NCBI RefSeq assembly: GCF_022968825.1
Contig: NZ_JALHKS010000001.1
Location: 62,001-126,000, forward strand
From: Chryseobacterium salipaludis
GTDB lineage: Bacteria; Bacteroidota; Bacteroidia; Flavobacteriales; Weeksellaceae
Reading direction: 5' to 3'
Length of the DNA stretch: 64,000 nt
Shown: positions 27,252 through 34,887 of the stretch, in pieces
Numbering within the stretch: the stretch's first letter is position 1
How the letters are laid out: each line of letters opens with the position of its first letter
Notes under the pieces: model-generated
What the model saw: only the letters and a program-made list of their open reading frames with translations
Told to the model about the DNA's origin: nothing
The model's database searches: none
Made by a program: the position numbers and the translations under genes

Positions 27252-28333
27252 GCAATCATCTTTTTAATAATTAAACGCATTTTTTCCGCAGTGGTATCCC
27301 ACGAAGTTTTTTCTAAAATATCTTCGTATTGCTTTTCAAAGTTTTGTTGTGGTGCCTGCACGGCTGCAGCAAAGGCTTCTGCATTATCGACCAGGGAAAT
27401 ACAAGATCTGTAATCACGTACCACATCTTTAATTTTAGTAGAAATAATTGGTTTACCGGCCGCCATGTATTCCAAAGTCTTGGTCGGACTTATATATTTT
27501 GTTGCATCGTTCAGGGCGAAAGGCATCATGGCGATGTCAAAGTGCTGAAGGTACACCGGCAGTTCTTCGTAGGATTTCATTCCTAAATAATGAATGTTTT
27601 TTGCACGCGGCAGGTCGGCTTCTTCAATTTTACAGATAGGACCGATCATGACAAAGGAAGTATCAGGCGCAAGTTTCGCCGTTTCTGCAAGTAAGTCCAG
27701 ATCGATTCTTTCATCGATAACGCCATAGTAACCAACAATTTTTCCCGGTAAATCCGCAATATCTGCAGGTCGGGCGGTAGTTTTCGGGCTGGCAAAGTGT
27801 TTCACATCCACTGAACTTGGGAAACAAAATACGTTATGATGTTTTTGTTTTTTGGATTCATATAAAGATTTACCGCCTGTGTACACGACATCAGCGGCGG
27901 AAAGCAGTCTTTCCTCCTGCGCGATGAGCGTTGGCGAAGCGCCTTTGAACAAGGAAAGTTCATCCATGCAGTCATACACAACGGTTTCGAAATCAAGCGA
28001 ATCCAGCACCGTCACAAAGGCAGCAGAATAGAACCAGCCCATGAAATAACTTCTGGTTTTTAAATGTTTTTTAAGGTAAGGCCCGAGTTCATCCAAATGG
28101 TTGATCTGCGGACGAAGAATATGCAGCTGCGGATTGATTTCCGTAACCTCAAAATTTCCTTTACCGTTCTCACCGGCTCCCACAGGCTCTTCCACGACCA
28201 GTACGCGATATTCCTCGGACATGCGGCTGATCAGATGCTGCGGCCGCTGATACACAAAGTCCCAACGGAGATGGCAAAACACAATCATGTCATACTCATG
28301 ATTGTTCTGCTTTTTTAATGTTGATGTTTTCAT
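27248..28333 (-). CDS. Glycosyltransferase (GT-B fold)
   Basis: A 361-residue GT-B glycosyltransferase. The N-terminal domain opens DMIVFCHLRWDFVYQRPQHL, a pattern seen in exopolysaccharide glycosyltransferases paired with Glf. The C-terminal domain has YYGVIDERIDLDLL and the sugar-nucleotide-binding stretch YISPTKTLEYMAAGKPII. No signal peptide or membrane helix is seen, so it is cytoplasmic or peripheral. First gene of the operon; glf starts within its last codon. With Glf as partner a galactofuranosyltransferase role is a reasonable guess, not shown by sequence. Confidence 0.85.
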   Translation of the reverse strand: MKTSTLKKQNNHEYDMIVFCHLRWDFVYQRPQHLISRMSEEYRVLVVEEPVGAGENGKGNFEVTEINPQLHILRPQINHLDELGPYLKKHLKTRSYFMGWFYSAAFVTVLDSLDFETVVYDCMDELSLFKGASPTLIAQEERLLSAADVVYTGGKSLYESKKQKHHNVFCFPSSVDVKHFASPKTTARPADIADLPGKIVGYYGVIDERIDLDLLAETAKLAPDTSFVMIGPICKIEEADLPRAKNIHYLGMKSYEELPVYLQHFDIAMMPFALNDATKYISPTKTLEYMAAGKPIISTKIKDVVRDYRSCISLVDNAEAFAAAVQAPQQNFEKQYEDILEKTSWDTTAEKMRLIIKKMIA

Positions 28334-28632
28334 ATTTATTTTTTTTTGCTAATGTGACTTTTTTCCATGTATATGGTATCGGGATTTATTTATTAAAAAT
28401 CCTGACTACTTACATCGCCCTTTAATCGAAAATAACAGTGTATAGAATATTACAGACGCCGGCAAAAGTACGATCCACAGGCAGTTTGCAACTTGAAATG
28501 CTGTATCAAACAGTGTACCACGTATTGCATAATGCCGTAAAAGCGATAATAATTTCGCACCATCGGGCTTTAATGTTAAATATTTACGGATAATTCGAAT
28601 TGTCTGATTAAAAAGTTGCTGTAATTCACAAT
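28334..28632. other. Intergenic region upstream of the glycan operon
   Basis: About 300 nt without a credible gene. It must hold the promoter of the glycosyltransferase operon, yet no perfect TAnnTTTG box was found on the minus strand. The sequence near the start codon is a poly-A/T stretch. Control by a factor other than the main sigma is possible but not supported by a recognised motif. Confidence 0.4.
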
Positions 28633-28659
28633 AAAAGACTGCCTTTAAACAGCAGTCTT
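28633..28659 (-). terminator. Hairpin terminator after the DUF892 gene
   Basis: An 8-bp perfect stem AAGACTGC/GCAGTCTT with a loop of about 9 nt lies 36 nt after the stop codon on the minus strand. The following T tract is short. Confidence 0.65.
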
Positions 28660-28695
28660 CCAGATAAGATTAAATTTCATATGAGAAAAAGAAAA

Positions 28696-29370
28696 TTAGT
28701 TGCTTTCTTCTTCTGCCTCGAAATTGATGTAAGATTCCGCAATATCTGTTAAATGATGGTCGGTATCTTCCTCTTCGTGCAAACTGTCTTCCAGAAGTCC
28801 GGCTGCTTTTTGCTCATCCAGTGTCAGGGCCAGCTGCACCAGGCTGCCATACGTTGCAATTTCATAATGTTCGACCTTCTGTGCTGCGATAATGAGTGCT
28901 GCGTCCCGGGTCATCGACCCTTCCGGTGTTGATTTCATGATTTCCTGACCTTCTTCAAGGAGGCCTTTAATAGCTTTGCATTCTTTTTTCTCCGCCTGTT
29001 CACCTATGCATTTAAATACTTTCTCCAATCTGGAAATTTGCTTCTTAGTGACCCATTCATGTTCTTCGAAAGCGTCCTGCAATTCTTCGGTGGTGGCTGC
29101 TTCCCGCATTTTGGGCAGCGCTTCGGAAATCGCATTTTCAGCGTAATACATATCTTTCAACGCATCGATGAAGAATTTCTTCAGGGGTTTTTTAGAACGG
29201 ATTTGGTCATTTTTTTGTGAATCTGTATTCGTGTTCTCCTGAGCGTTGTTCTCCTGTTGGGGATTATTGGAATTACCGGATTTGCTGTCCTGTTTGGCGT
29301 TTTTTGCACCTCTTTTTGAGCTGTGCTCAGCAGCCGTGTTTCCGGCTTTATCTTTTGTGGTTTCCTGCAT
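28696..29370 (-). CDS. DUF892 (YciF-like) ferritin-like stress protein with disordered N-terminus
   Basis: The protein has 224 residues. Residues 1-65 are a low-complexity Asn/Gln/Lys/Ser tail (for example NNPQQENNAQENTNTDSQK) with no hydrophobic core. From about 66 the DUF892/YciF domain begins: LKKFFIDALKDMYYAENAI, EEHEWVTKKQISRLEKVF, KVEHYEIATYGSLVQLA, LHEEEDTDHHLTDIAESY. The Glu and His residues in these helices are those expected of a ferritin-like diiron fold. YciF-type proteins are induced by osmotic and general stress in enterobacteria; exact function is unknown. The tail is unusual relative to E. coli YciF and lies beside another strongly disordered protein. Confidence 0.88.
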   Translation of the reverse strand: MQETTKDKAGNTAAEHSSKRGAKNAKQDSKSGNSNNPQQENNAQENTNTDSQKNDQIRSKKPLKKFFIDALKDMYYAENAISEALPKMREAATTEELQDAFEEHEWVTKKQISRLEKVFKCIGEQAEKKECKAIKGLLEEGQEIMKSTPEGSMTRDAALIIAAQKVEHYEIATYGSLVQLALTLDEQKAAGLLEDSLHEEEDTDHHLTDIAESYINFEAEEESN

Positions 29371-29393
29371 GATTTTATAATTTAAAAATTAGA

Positions 29394-29419
29394 CTAAAAA
29401 GGAGACTTCCGCCTCCTTT
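29394..29419 (-). terminator. Weak hairpin terminator after the low-complexity gene
   Basis: On the minus strand a 7-bp stem AAAGGAG/CTCCTTT with an 8-nt loop is followed by a few T residues. It lies between the low-complexity gene and DUF892, so read-through to DUF892 is plausible. Confidence 0.6.
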
Positions 29420-29440
29420 CATTGTAATGGTTAACGGACA

Positions 29441-30532
29441 TTAGTCATTCCTGCTTCTGCCACCGAAACCTGTCCGGGATGATCTTCCACTGTTGTGCGA
29501 AGATGAATTCCCCATGCGTGATGAACTCCTGTGATCGCCCATGGAGCCACCATATCCCTGGCCGGAGCCGTGGGTACGGTCGTTATTGGTTCTTTGGGAA
29601 CCATATGCTTCTGAGCCATAGCTGCTGTCATGCGTACCGTAATTTCCCTGAGAGGAACGGCCGGAAGAATAGCGGTCGCTGCCGGACGAGTAATCATCAT
29701 AGGAACTTCCGCGGCCGGATGAGTACGAGTCGGAATGTCCGCCGTACCCTCCTCTACCGGAAGAGCGGCCTCCTGAATTCATGGAACCGTAGTTATCGGA
29801 ATCATGCTCTGATCCATAATTTCCAGAACTTCCATATCGGCCGGAATTTTCATAGCGGCCGGAGTTCCCGTAACGACCACTGTTTCCGTAATCATCAGAA
29901 CTTCCATATCCGCGGGAGCTGCCATAATTGTTGGAACTTCCGTAATTGCCTCTTCTATTGTACTCGTCAGAACCTCCGTACTGTCCGGGGTGCTCCTGGT
30001 TGCCGTAATTACTTTCATCATTATACCGGCCGCCCTGACTTCTCAGATCACCGGAACCTCTTCCGGAAAAATAACCGGAACGGCTGGCTGATCTACCCAT
30101 TCGGGAACTGCCGGAGTGGTCACCGTAGTTATCATCATAGCTTCCGTAGTTTTCGGAACCGTAGCTGTTTTGGTTGCTGGAGCCACCATGCATGGAACCG
30201 CTGCCGTAGCTTCCGCGGCCACGGTTTCCGTAATTATCATAGTTATCGTCATAACTGCCACGGCCGCTGTTTGAAGAGCCTCCGTTGTGGTAATCACGGT
30301 TCATATGTGACGAAGAATTCCCGTAAGACCCCTGTCCGCTTTGCGAACCGTACTCTCCACGGGAACCGTAATTATCATAATCGTTATCATAGTTATCATT
30401 ATAGCCGCGGCTCTGGTTGCCGTACTCGTTGCTATATTCATTTTGATGACTTCCGCTTCTGTCGTAGTCATTGTGATGCGATTGAGATCTTGAATTTCCT
30501 GAACGAGAATCGTTCGATCTGTTGTGGTTCAT
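29441..30532 (-). CDS. FUS-like Gly/Ser/Tyr/Asn/Arg low-complexity protein
   Basis: A 363-residue protein of extreme composition: by my count 41 Tyr (11%) and 35 Arg (10%), with the rest mostly Gly, Ser, Asn and Asp. There is no Lys, Cys, Trp, Val or Ile, and only one Leu and one Pro. Tyr occurs in a spaced pattern (YGSS, YGNS, SYDD, GRGSY), and residues about 220-240 form a tandem hexapeptide array YGNSGR-YGNSGR-YENSGR. No signal peptide, membrane segment or folded domain is visible. The Tyr-and-Arg sticker pattern parallels eukaryotic FUS/EWS and RGG proteins that form condensates. The bacterial function is unknown. Codon usage is not random junk: the frame stays open for 1.1 kb and ends by a terminator. 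It sits upstream of the DUF892 gene. Confidence 0.85.
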   Translation of the reverse strand: MNHNRSNDSRSGNSRSQSHHNDYDRSGSHQNEYSNEYGNQSRGYNDNYDNDYDNYGSRGEYGSQSGQGSYGNSSSHMNRDYHNGGSSNSGRGSYDDNYDNYGNRGRGSYGSGSMHGGSSNQNSYGSENYGSYDDNYGDHSGSSRMGRSASRSGYFSGRGSGDLRSQGGRYNDESNYGNQEHPGQYGGSDEYNRRGNYGSSNNYGSSRGYGSSDDYGNSGRYGNSGRYENSGRYGSSGNYGSEHDSDNYGSMNSGGRSSGRGGYGGHSDSYSSGRGSSYDDYSSGSDRYSSGRSSQGNYGTHDSSYGSEAYGSQRTNNDRTHGSGQGYGGSMGDHRSSSRMGNSSSHNSGRSSRTGFGGRSRND

Positions 30533-31089
30533 AGTAATAAATTGTTTTTGGTTGGTATTTAATTAAGTACTAATTCTCTTTGCTAGCATAAGAATAAGTA
30601 ACTGAGAAATATTGCAACAAATGATATGCCGAGCACAATATTAAATACGAAATCGCGCTGCATTTAACAATTTATTAACATCCATAAAGTGATTTGGTTA
30701 TCCTATTAGTAACTTTAATTATAATTTAATGCTAAAATGATTATTACCACCCTTTCTTTTATTTGTAAAAACACGTAAAGACACCAGATAAAAAGAAAAA
30801 AAATTTATTTGATTTTTATTTTGAAATTTAACTAGTTTATAAAGAGTGAGCCAGCGTATTTTTATGTGCATAAATTATTACAGCTTGAATAAAAACACAT
30901 ACGTTTGATTCTTCTCAAATACCGCTTAAGCGAAATTCATTCAGCTAATACCAGTAGGACAAACTACTTTTAAAGAAATGTCGATCGTGCTATAACAAAA
31001 GAAAAAATTAAGCAATAATACAGTTAGCACCTTATTGATTAATATCTTAAAATGAAAACTTAAGGAAAAGCCGATTTACAGTACTTGAG
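30533..31089. other. AT-rich intergenic region without a recognised gene
   Basis: About 550 nt, clearly more AT-rich than the flanks, with many short homopolymer runs and stop codons in all frames. It must contain the promoter of the low-complexity gene, but no perfect TAnnTTTG box on the minus strand was found. No RNA structure was recognised. Confidence 0.4.
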
Positions 31090-31155
31090 CGGAGAAAGAG
31101 GATGCATTGCCTGCCGGACTTCCGACATGATGCAGGACCAAAGTTTTCAGGACTT
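31090..31155 (-). pseudogene. Possible decayed copy of the tRNA-Ser 3' half
   Basis: Plus-strand blocks resemble the tRNA-Ser at 31317-31401 in the same order: CGGAGAAAGAGG versus CGGAGAGAGAGG (acceptor/T arm), CCGGACT versus CCGGACC, and AGTTTTCAGGACT versus AGTTTTCAAGACT (anticodon region). About 9 nt are inserted between the second and third blocks, and the 5' half is not recognisable. An alternative is the remnant of a coding region, since one frame reads about 40 codons with GCIACRTSD. Low confidence. Confidence 0.25.
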
Positions 31156-31280
31156 TTTGAATGCACGTGAATTCAATCTGTCAATGATTACGAATCAAAA
31201 AAAACACACCATTTACTTATGGCTTATAATTTTCAGGGCTTTTCAAATTTAGATACATTGTGTGAATGACTACAAACCAC

Positions 31281-31308
31281 AAAAAAACCACAACATTTTC
31301 GTTGTGGC
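31281..31308 (-). terminator. Terminator after tRNA-Ser
   Basis: On the minus strand the stem CCACAAC/GTTGTGG with a 6-nt loop is followed by seven T residues, 9 nt past the tRNA 3' end. Confidence 0.88.
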
Positions 31309-31316
31309 TTTATCAG

Positions 31317-31401
31317 CGGAGAGAGAGGGATTCGAACCCCCGGACCTGTTACAGTCAATAGTTTTCAAGACTACCGCAATCGACCACTCTGCCATCTCTC
31401 C
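31317..31401 (-). tRNA. tRNA-Ser (anticodon TGA)
   Basis: An 85-nt class II tRNA. The acceptor stem GGAGAGA pairs with TCTCTCC, with G as discriminator. The anticodon loop CTTGAAA gives TGA, the long variable arm is present, and the T arm contains GGTTCGAATCC. A 3' CCA is not encoded. The gene has its own promoter and terminator. It borders the accessory block on its left and could have served as an integration site. Confidence 0.96.
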
Positions 31402-31429
31402 TAAAAACAATTTCTTGTTTTCAGTGGTG

Positions 31430-31437
31430 CAAATATA
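31430..31437 (-). promoter_or_regulatory. -7 promoter box (TATATTTG) for tRNA-Ser
   Basis: TATATTTG on the minus strand, 28 nt before the mature tRNA 5' end. Confidence 0.55.
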
Positions 31438-31507
31438 GAAAGGTTTTTTCTACGCTGCAAATGAATTTCGCCGATTTATACTAAGCTGTTCATTCTCAAA
31501 GCTAAAA

Positions 31508-31873
31508 TTATGCACGCACACCGTACAAACCTGCGCTCACCGCTGCAATTCCCGCCAGAATGCTTAAGATTATATAAATAAATAAGGTGATATAATTCCC
31601 TTCCTGATATAAAGTGACATTCTCGGCAGAGAATGTTGAAAAGGTCGTAAACCCTCCGCAAAAGCCGGTGATGAAAAGAAACTTTAATGAATTGTCGGTA
31701 CGCAGATAAACAGTAGTCAGTGCACCGATCAGAAAACAACCTACGATATTCACGACAAAAGTACCTAGCGGAAAATTACCCACCGGCAACAATTTGTGCG
31801 TGAGCGACGAAATATAATACCGAAACACACTGCCAATCCCGCCGCCGAGAAATATTAAAAATGCTGTTTTCAT
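31508..31873 (-). CDS. crcB: Fluoride channel CrcB/Fluc
   Basis: A 121-residue four-TM protein that dimerises into a fluoride-specific export channel. Family signatures: GGGIGSVFRYYIS near the N-terminus, the central GTFVVNIVGCFLIG (Asn pore segment), and TGFCGGFTTFSTFSAE (the Phe-box and sodium-site region). Length fits. The gap to trxB is 57 nt and holds the trxB terminator, leaving no room for a fluoride riboswitch. Confidence 0.93.
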   Translation of the reverse strand: MKTAFLIFLGGGIGSVFRYYISSLTHKLLPVGNFPLGTFVVNIVGCFLIGALTTVYLRTDNSLKFLFITGFCGGFTTFSTFSAENVTLYQEGNYITLFIYIILSILAGIAAVSAGLYGVRA

Positions 31874-31883
31874 TTCTTAAAAA

Positions 31884-31912
31884 TAAAAAAACTCCTGCAA
31901 AACAGGAGTTTA
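31884..31912 (-). terminator. Terminator after trxB
   Basis: On the minus strand a 9-bp stem AAACTCCTG/CAGGAGTTT with a TTTTG loop is followed by T residues. Confidence 0.87.
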
Positions 31913-31930
31913 TCGTATATAAAATAAGTT

Positions 31931-32875
31931 TTATCCCTGCAATTCGCCCAAGTATTTCTCAGCATCCATTGCCGCCATACAACCACTGCCTGCTGCGGTG
32001 ATCGCCTGTCGGTAATGGCTGTCCTGAACATCCCCTGCTGCAAAGACACCTGGCAGGTTGGTCTTGCTGCTGTCCGGCAAGGTATTGATGTAGCCGTTTT
32101 CATCCAGGTTAATCTGACCGGCAAATACTTCCGTATTTGGCTTATGTCCAATTGCAATGAAAATTCCTTCCACGTCGATTTTGGAAACTTCCTGCGTCTG
32201 GTTATTAATAACTATGCCTCTTTCCACCAGGAAATTTTCTCCCTCGATGCCGATTAGCTCATGGTGATATTTGACTTCGATATTCGGTGTGCTGTTAACA
32301 CGGTGAATCATCGCTTTCGAGGCGCGGAAATGATCTTTGCGCACCAGCATGGTCACTTTGCGGCAAAGTTTTGCAAGATAAGTGGCTTCTTCGGCAGCCG
32401 TATCGCCACCGCCAACAACGATTACATCTTTCCCTTTATAGAAAAATCCGTCGCAGGTTGCACAGGCAGAAACCCCGCCGCCCATATATTTTTTCTCATC
32501 TTCTAGGCCGAGATATTTCGCAGTGGCACCTGTGGAGATAATGACAGTACGCGCCTGAATTTCTTTTTCGCCGGCCCACAGTTTGTGAATGGCGCCCGGC
32601 TCCGTTGCAAATTCCGCTTTGGTGATGAGTTCATAATGAATCTTTGTATCAAAACGCTCGGCCTGCTTCTGCATATCCATCATCATTTGCGGACCAGTCA
32701 CTCCCTCGGCATACCCCGGAAAGTTATCTACTTCGGTGGTCGTAGTCAATTGTCCGCCCGGCTCCAGCCCTGTGTACAGTTCCGGTTTCAGGTCTGCACG
32801 CGCTGCATAGATCGCAGCAGTAAAACCAGAGGGTCCCGAACCCACAATCACACAGTCTAAAATATTTTCTTCCAT
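31931..32875 (-). CDS. trxB: Thioredoxin-disulfide reductase
   Basis: A 314-residue NADPH-dependent flavoprotein that keeps thioredoxin reduced. The FAD-binding loop is GSGPSGFTAAIYAARA at the N-terminus. The redox-active CATCDG motif is near residue 138. The NADPH loop VVGGGDTAAEEATYLA follows, and the C-terminal FAD motif reads GVFAAGDVQDSHYRQAITAAG. All motifs are canonical. It is monocistronic, ending at a strong terminator before crcB. Confidence 0.96.
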   Translation of the reverse strand: MEENILDCVIVGSGPSGFTAAIYAARADLKPELYTGLEPGGQLTTTTEVDNFPGYAEGVTGPQMMMDMQKQAERFDTKIHYELITKAEFATEPGAIHKLWAGEKEIQARTVIISTGATAKYLGLEDEKKYMGGGVSACATCDGFFYKGKDVIVVGGGDTAAEEATYLAKLCRKVTMLVRKDHFRASKAMIHRVNSTPNIEVKYHHELIGIEGENFLVERGIVINNQTQEVSKIDVEGIFIAIGHKPNTEVFAGQINLDENGYINTLPDSSKTNLPGVFAAGDVQDSHYRQAITAAGSGCMAAMDAEKYLGELQG

Positions 32876-33022
32876 TACGTTTATTCTGTTATTGCAATTA
32901 AGTTGTCAAAAATCGTGATTTATTTTGGCTTTAAGGCTATGAAAGCCATTAATTTTGTCAATACTGCTGATGCTGCCGCAGTAGAATTCCAGTAGTTAGT
33001 ACTTCTATAAAACAAAATTAAA

Positions 33023-34063
33023 TCAGGTTTTTACTTTATACTGATGAACATTTATAATTTTATATACCAGTTCTTTCAGCAGTTCCGGTTCGGTCATATT
33101 GACTGCACCTAAGCCTTTGGACTTTAAATCCATTTCTCTCAAAACAGAAATTACGCGGGTACAATGCTTAAGGTTAAATAACCGGGCGGCGGCAGCATAA
33201 TCCTTTACAAAATAAGGATTTACGCTCATTGCTGCTGCTAATTCATCCTTTGAGCTGCCGGGCATCGTATGAAAAATGATCAGGTTCGAAAAGAAATTAT
33301 AAATATTGGTCATCATCATCACGAAGGGATTATTCTTCGGGGACTTTCCGATATAATGCGCAATTTTAAAAGCAGCGGCCGCATTCCTGGTACTTAAGGC
33401 ATTAATAAGTTCAAAAACATTAAAATCCTTGCTGATGCCAATATGGGTTTCCACCACCTTTTCGTCCAGCTGTTCGCCGGGCTTCAGGATGAGCTTTAAT
33501 TTTTGCAGTTCATTATCAATACGAGACAAATCTGTGCCGAGATACTGAGCCAGCAGCGGTGCAATGGCCGGTGTCGCAGAAAGCTGTAAGGAGGTGATCC
33601 TTTTGCTAATCCAGACAGCCACCTCGTAATCGCGCATCTTTGTGCTGGTGAACACCGCATTTTTTTTGGACAATACCGAAAGGAAGGTGGCTTTGCGCGC
33701 GTCGATTTTCTTGTGTTTATGTGCGATGACCAGCAAAGTGGAAGGAACCGGATTTTCAGCGTACATTTTTAATGCTTTAAAATCATCCGATGTGCCGTTC
33801 AGATCCTGCGCTTCCTTCACAATAATTACCTGCAGATCTCCCATCATCGGGTATTGCCGCGCCAGCGAAAGAATGTCGCCGTAGGACGTATCCTTGCCGT
33901 ACACCACCGTCTGGTTAAACGCTTTTTCATCTTCAGTCAGTACTTCATTTTCAAAAGCCTTTACCGCTACATCGATAAAATAGGGTTCTTCGCCATGAAA
34001 AAAATAAAACGGCTGAAGCTCTTTATTTTTAATATTTTTGAGGACTGAACTTAATTCTTTCAT
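33023..34063 (-). CDS. holA: DNA polymerase III subunit delta
   Basis: A 346-residue clamp-loader delta subunit. The AAA+-like domain opens with FYFFHGEEPYFIDVAVKAF. The C-terminal collar domain includes FNVFELINALSTRNAAAAFKI and LLKELVYKIINVHQ. Such subunits lack a functional P-loop, and none is seen. Length fits. It diverges from the next gene with only 4 nt between the two start codons, so promoters lie inside the opposing coding regions. Confidence 0.88.
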   Translation of the reverse strand: MKELSSVLKNIKNKELQPFYFFHGEEPYFIDVAVKAFENEVLTEDEKAFNQTVVYGKDTSYGDILSLARQYPMMGDLQVIIVKEAQDLNGTSDDFKALKMYAENPVPSTLLVIAHKHKKIDARKATFLSVLSKKNAVFTSTKMRDYEVAVWISKRITSLQLSATPAIAPLLAQYLGTDLSRIDNELQKLKLILKPGEQLDEKVVETHIGISKDFNVFELINALSTRNAAAAFKIAHYIGKSPKNNPFVMMMTNIYNFFSNLIIFHTMPGSSKDELAAAMSVNPYFVKDYAAAARLFNLKHCTRVISVLREMDLKSKGLGAVNMTEPELLKELVYKIINVHQYKVKT

Positions 34064-34067
34064 ACAA

Positions 34068-34502
34068 ATGGACCTGCCACAACTGAATTTTAATGAAACC
34101 TATCACTGGGAAATCAGGGCAGACAAAGGTAAGTTTTTTATTCATGACACGGCGCGGCGCGCCTGGCTTCAGCTGACGCCCGAGGAGTGGGTACGGCAGC
34201 ACTGGCTGCATTATTTTCATTTTACAAAAAAGAGAAATCTCTCCGCACTTTTGTTGGAAAAGAAGATTGAGCTCAACGGCACAACCAAGCGAATCGACCT
34301 GCTGGTCACCGAAAAAACGCAGCCTAAAATCCTGGTGGAATGCAAAGCGCCCCATATTAAATTAACTCCCACCGTTTTTGAACAAACAGCCCGGTACAAT
34401 TCGGTACTGCAAGCGGAAGAAATTATTTTAAGCAATGGTCTGCAGCATATTGTTGCAGATTTTACCGATGGAAAATATCTTTTCCGGCCGTGGGAATGGT
34501 AG
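34068..34502 (+). CDS. HsdR N-terminal-like (type I restriction R) domain protein
   Basis: A 144-residue stand-alone protein with the PD-(D/E)XK fold of the type I restriction enzyme R-subunit N-terminus. A Glu-x-Lys catalytic strand is seen in KILVECKAPH, preceded by the Asp in TTKRIDLLVTEKTQPKI. No helicase or specificity genes are nearby, so it is not part of a restriction system here. Proteins of this kind next to holA occur in Flavobacteriia and may be repair nucleases; that is inference. I use the ATG at 34068; an upstream TTG would start inside holA. Confidence 0.8.
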   Translation: MDLPQLNFNETYHWEIRADKGKFFIHDTARRAWLQLTPEEWVRQHWLHYFHFTKKRNLSALLLEKKIELNGTTKRIDLLVTEKTQPKILVECKAPHIKLTPTVFEQTARYNSVLQAEEIILSNGLQHIVADFTDGKYLFRPWEW

Positions 34503-34508
34503 GCTGAT

Positions 34509-34871
34509 TTACGCTTCTTCCCTGTTCACCAGCTCCGGTGAAAAGGCCGGGCGGCACACGGAAATATATTCACACTCCTCGTCATACGGATTGCTGTAGC
34601 GCACGCGAACGCCCGGTTGCAACCGGATGCTTTCACCGGCTTTCAATAAAATTGTTTCCCCTTCGATTTCAAACTGCTTCCGACCACGGAGGATGTAGGT
34701 GTATTCCTCGAATTCCGGTGTTTGAAACGGTTCCGACCATTGTGGTGGTGCCACCATATGCGCGATGGAAACGGAAGCGTTATCATTGGAATTTCCCCAG
34801 ATTTCCTGAATAAGTTTACCGTCTGTCGTCGGAACAATGAAGGGTTCTTTCGATATTTTGTAAGAAGACAT
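34509..34871 (-). CDS. Cupin-domain protein
   Basis: A 120-residue single cupin. The beta-barrel motifs are PEFEEYTYILRGRKQFEIEGE and a second strand set around AGESIRLQPGVRVRY. The first motif has Glu where metal-binding His is often found, so the metal site is atypical. It lies 16 nt downstream of the CoA-transferase beta gene and may belong to the same transcript. The function is unknown; a small-ligand binding or isomerase role is usual for such proteins. Confidence 0.8.
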   Translation of the reverse strand: MSSYKISKEPFIVPTTDGKLIQEIWGNSNDNASVSIAHMVAPPQWSEPFQTPEFEEYTYILRGRKQFEIEGETILLKAGESIRLQPGVRVRYSNPYDEECEYISVCRPAFSPELVNREEA

Positions 34872-34887
34872 CACGTACTTTACTTTG

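Noticed and set aside
29479-30534. Long open frame (351 codons) antisense to the low-complexity gene
   Set aside because: Its His/Arg/Asn/Cys-rich product merely mirrors the biased codons of the Ser/Tyr/Gly-rich gene. The minus-strand gene has sensible start and end signals.
31874-31930. Fluoride riboswitch upstream of crcB
   Set aside because: The 57-nt gap is filled by the trxB terminator and offers no space or motif for the riboswitch.
34068-34502. Type I restriction system
   Set aside because: Only the HsdR N-terminal nuclease-like domain is present; no helicase, HsdM or HsdS genes are in the window.
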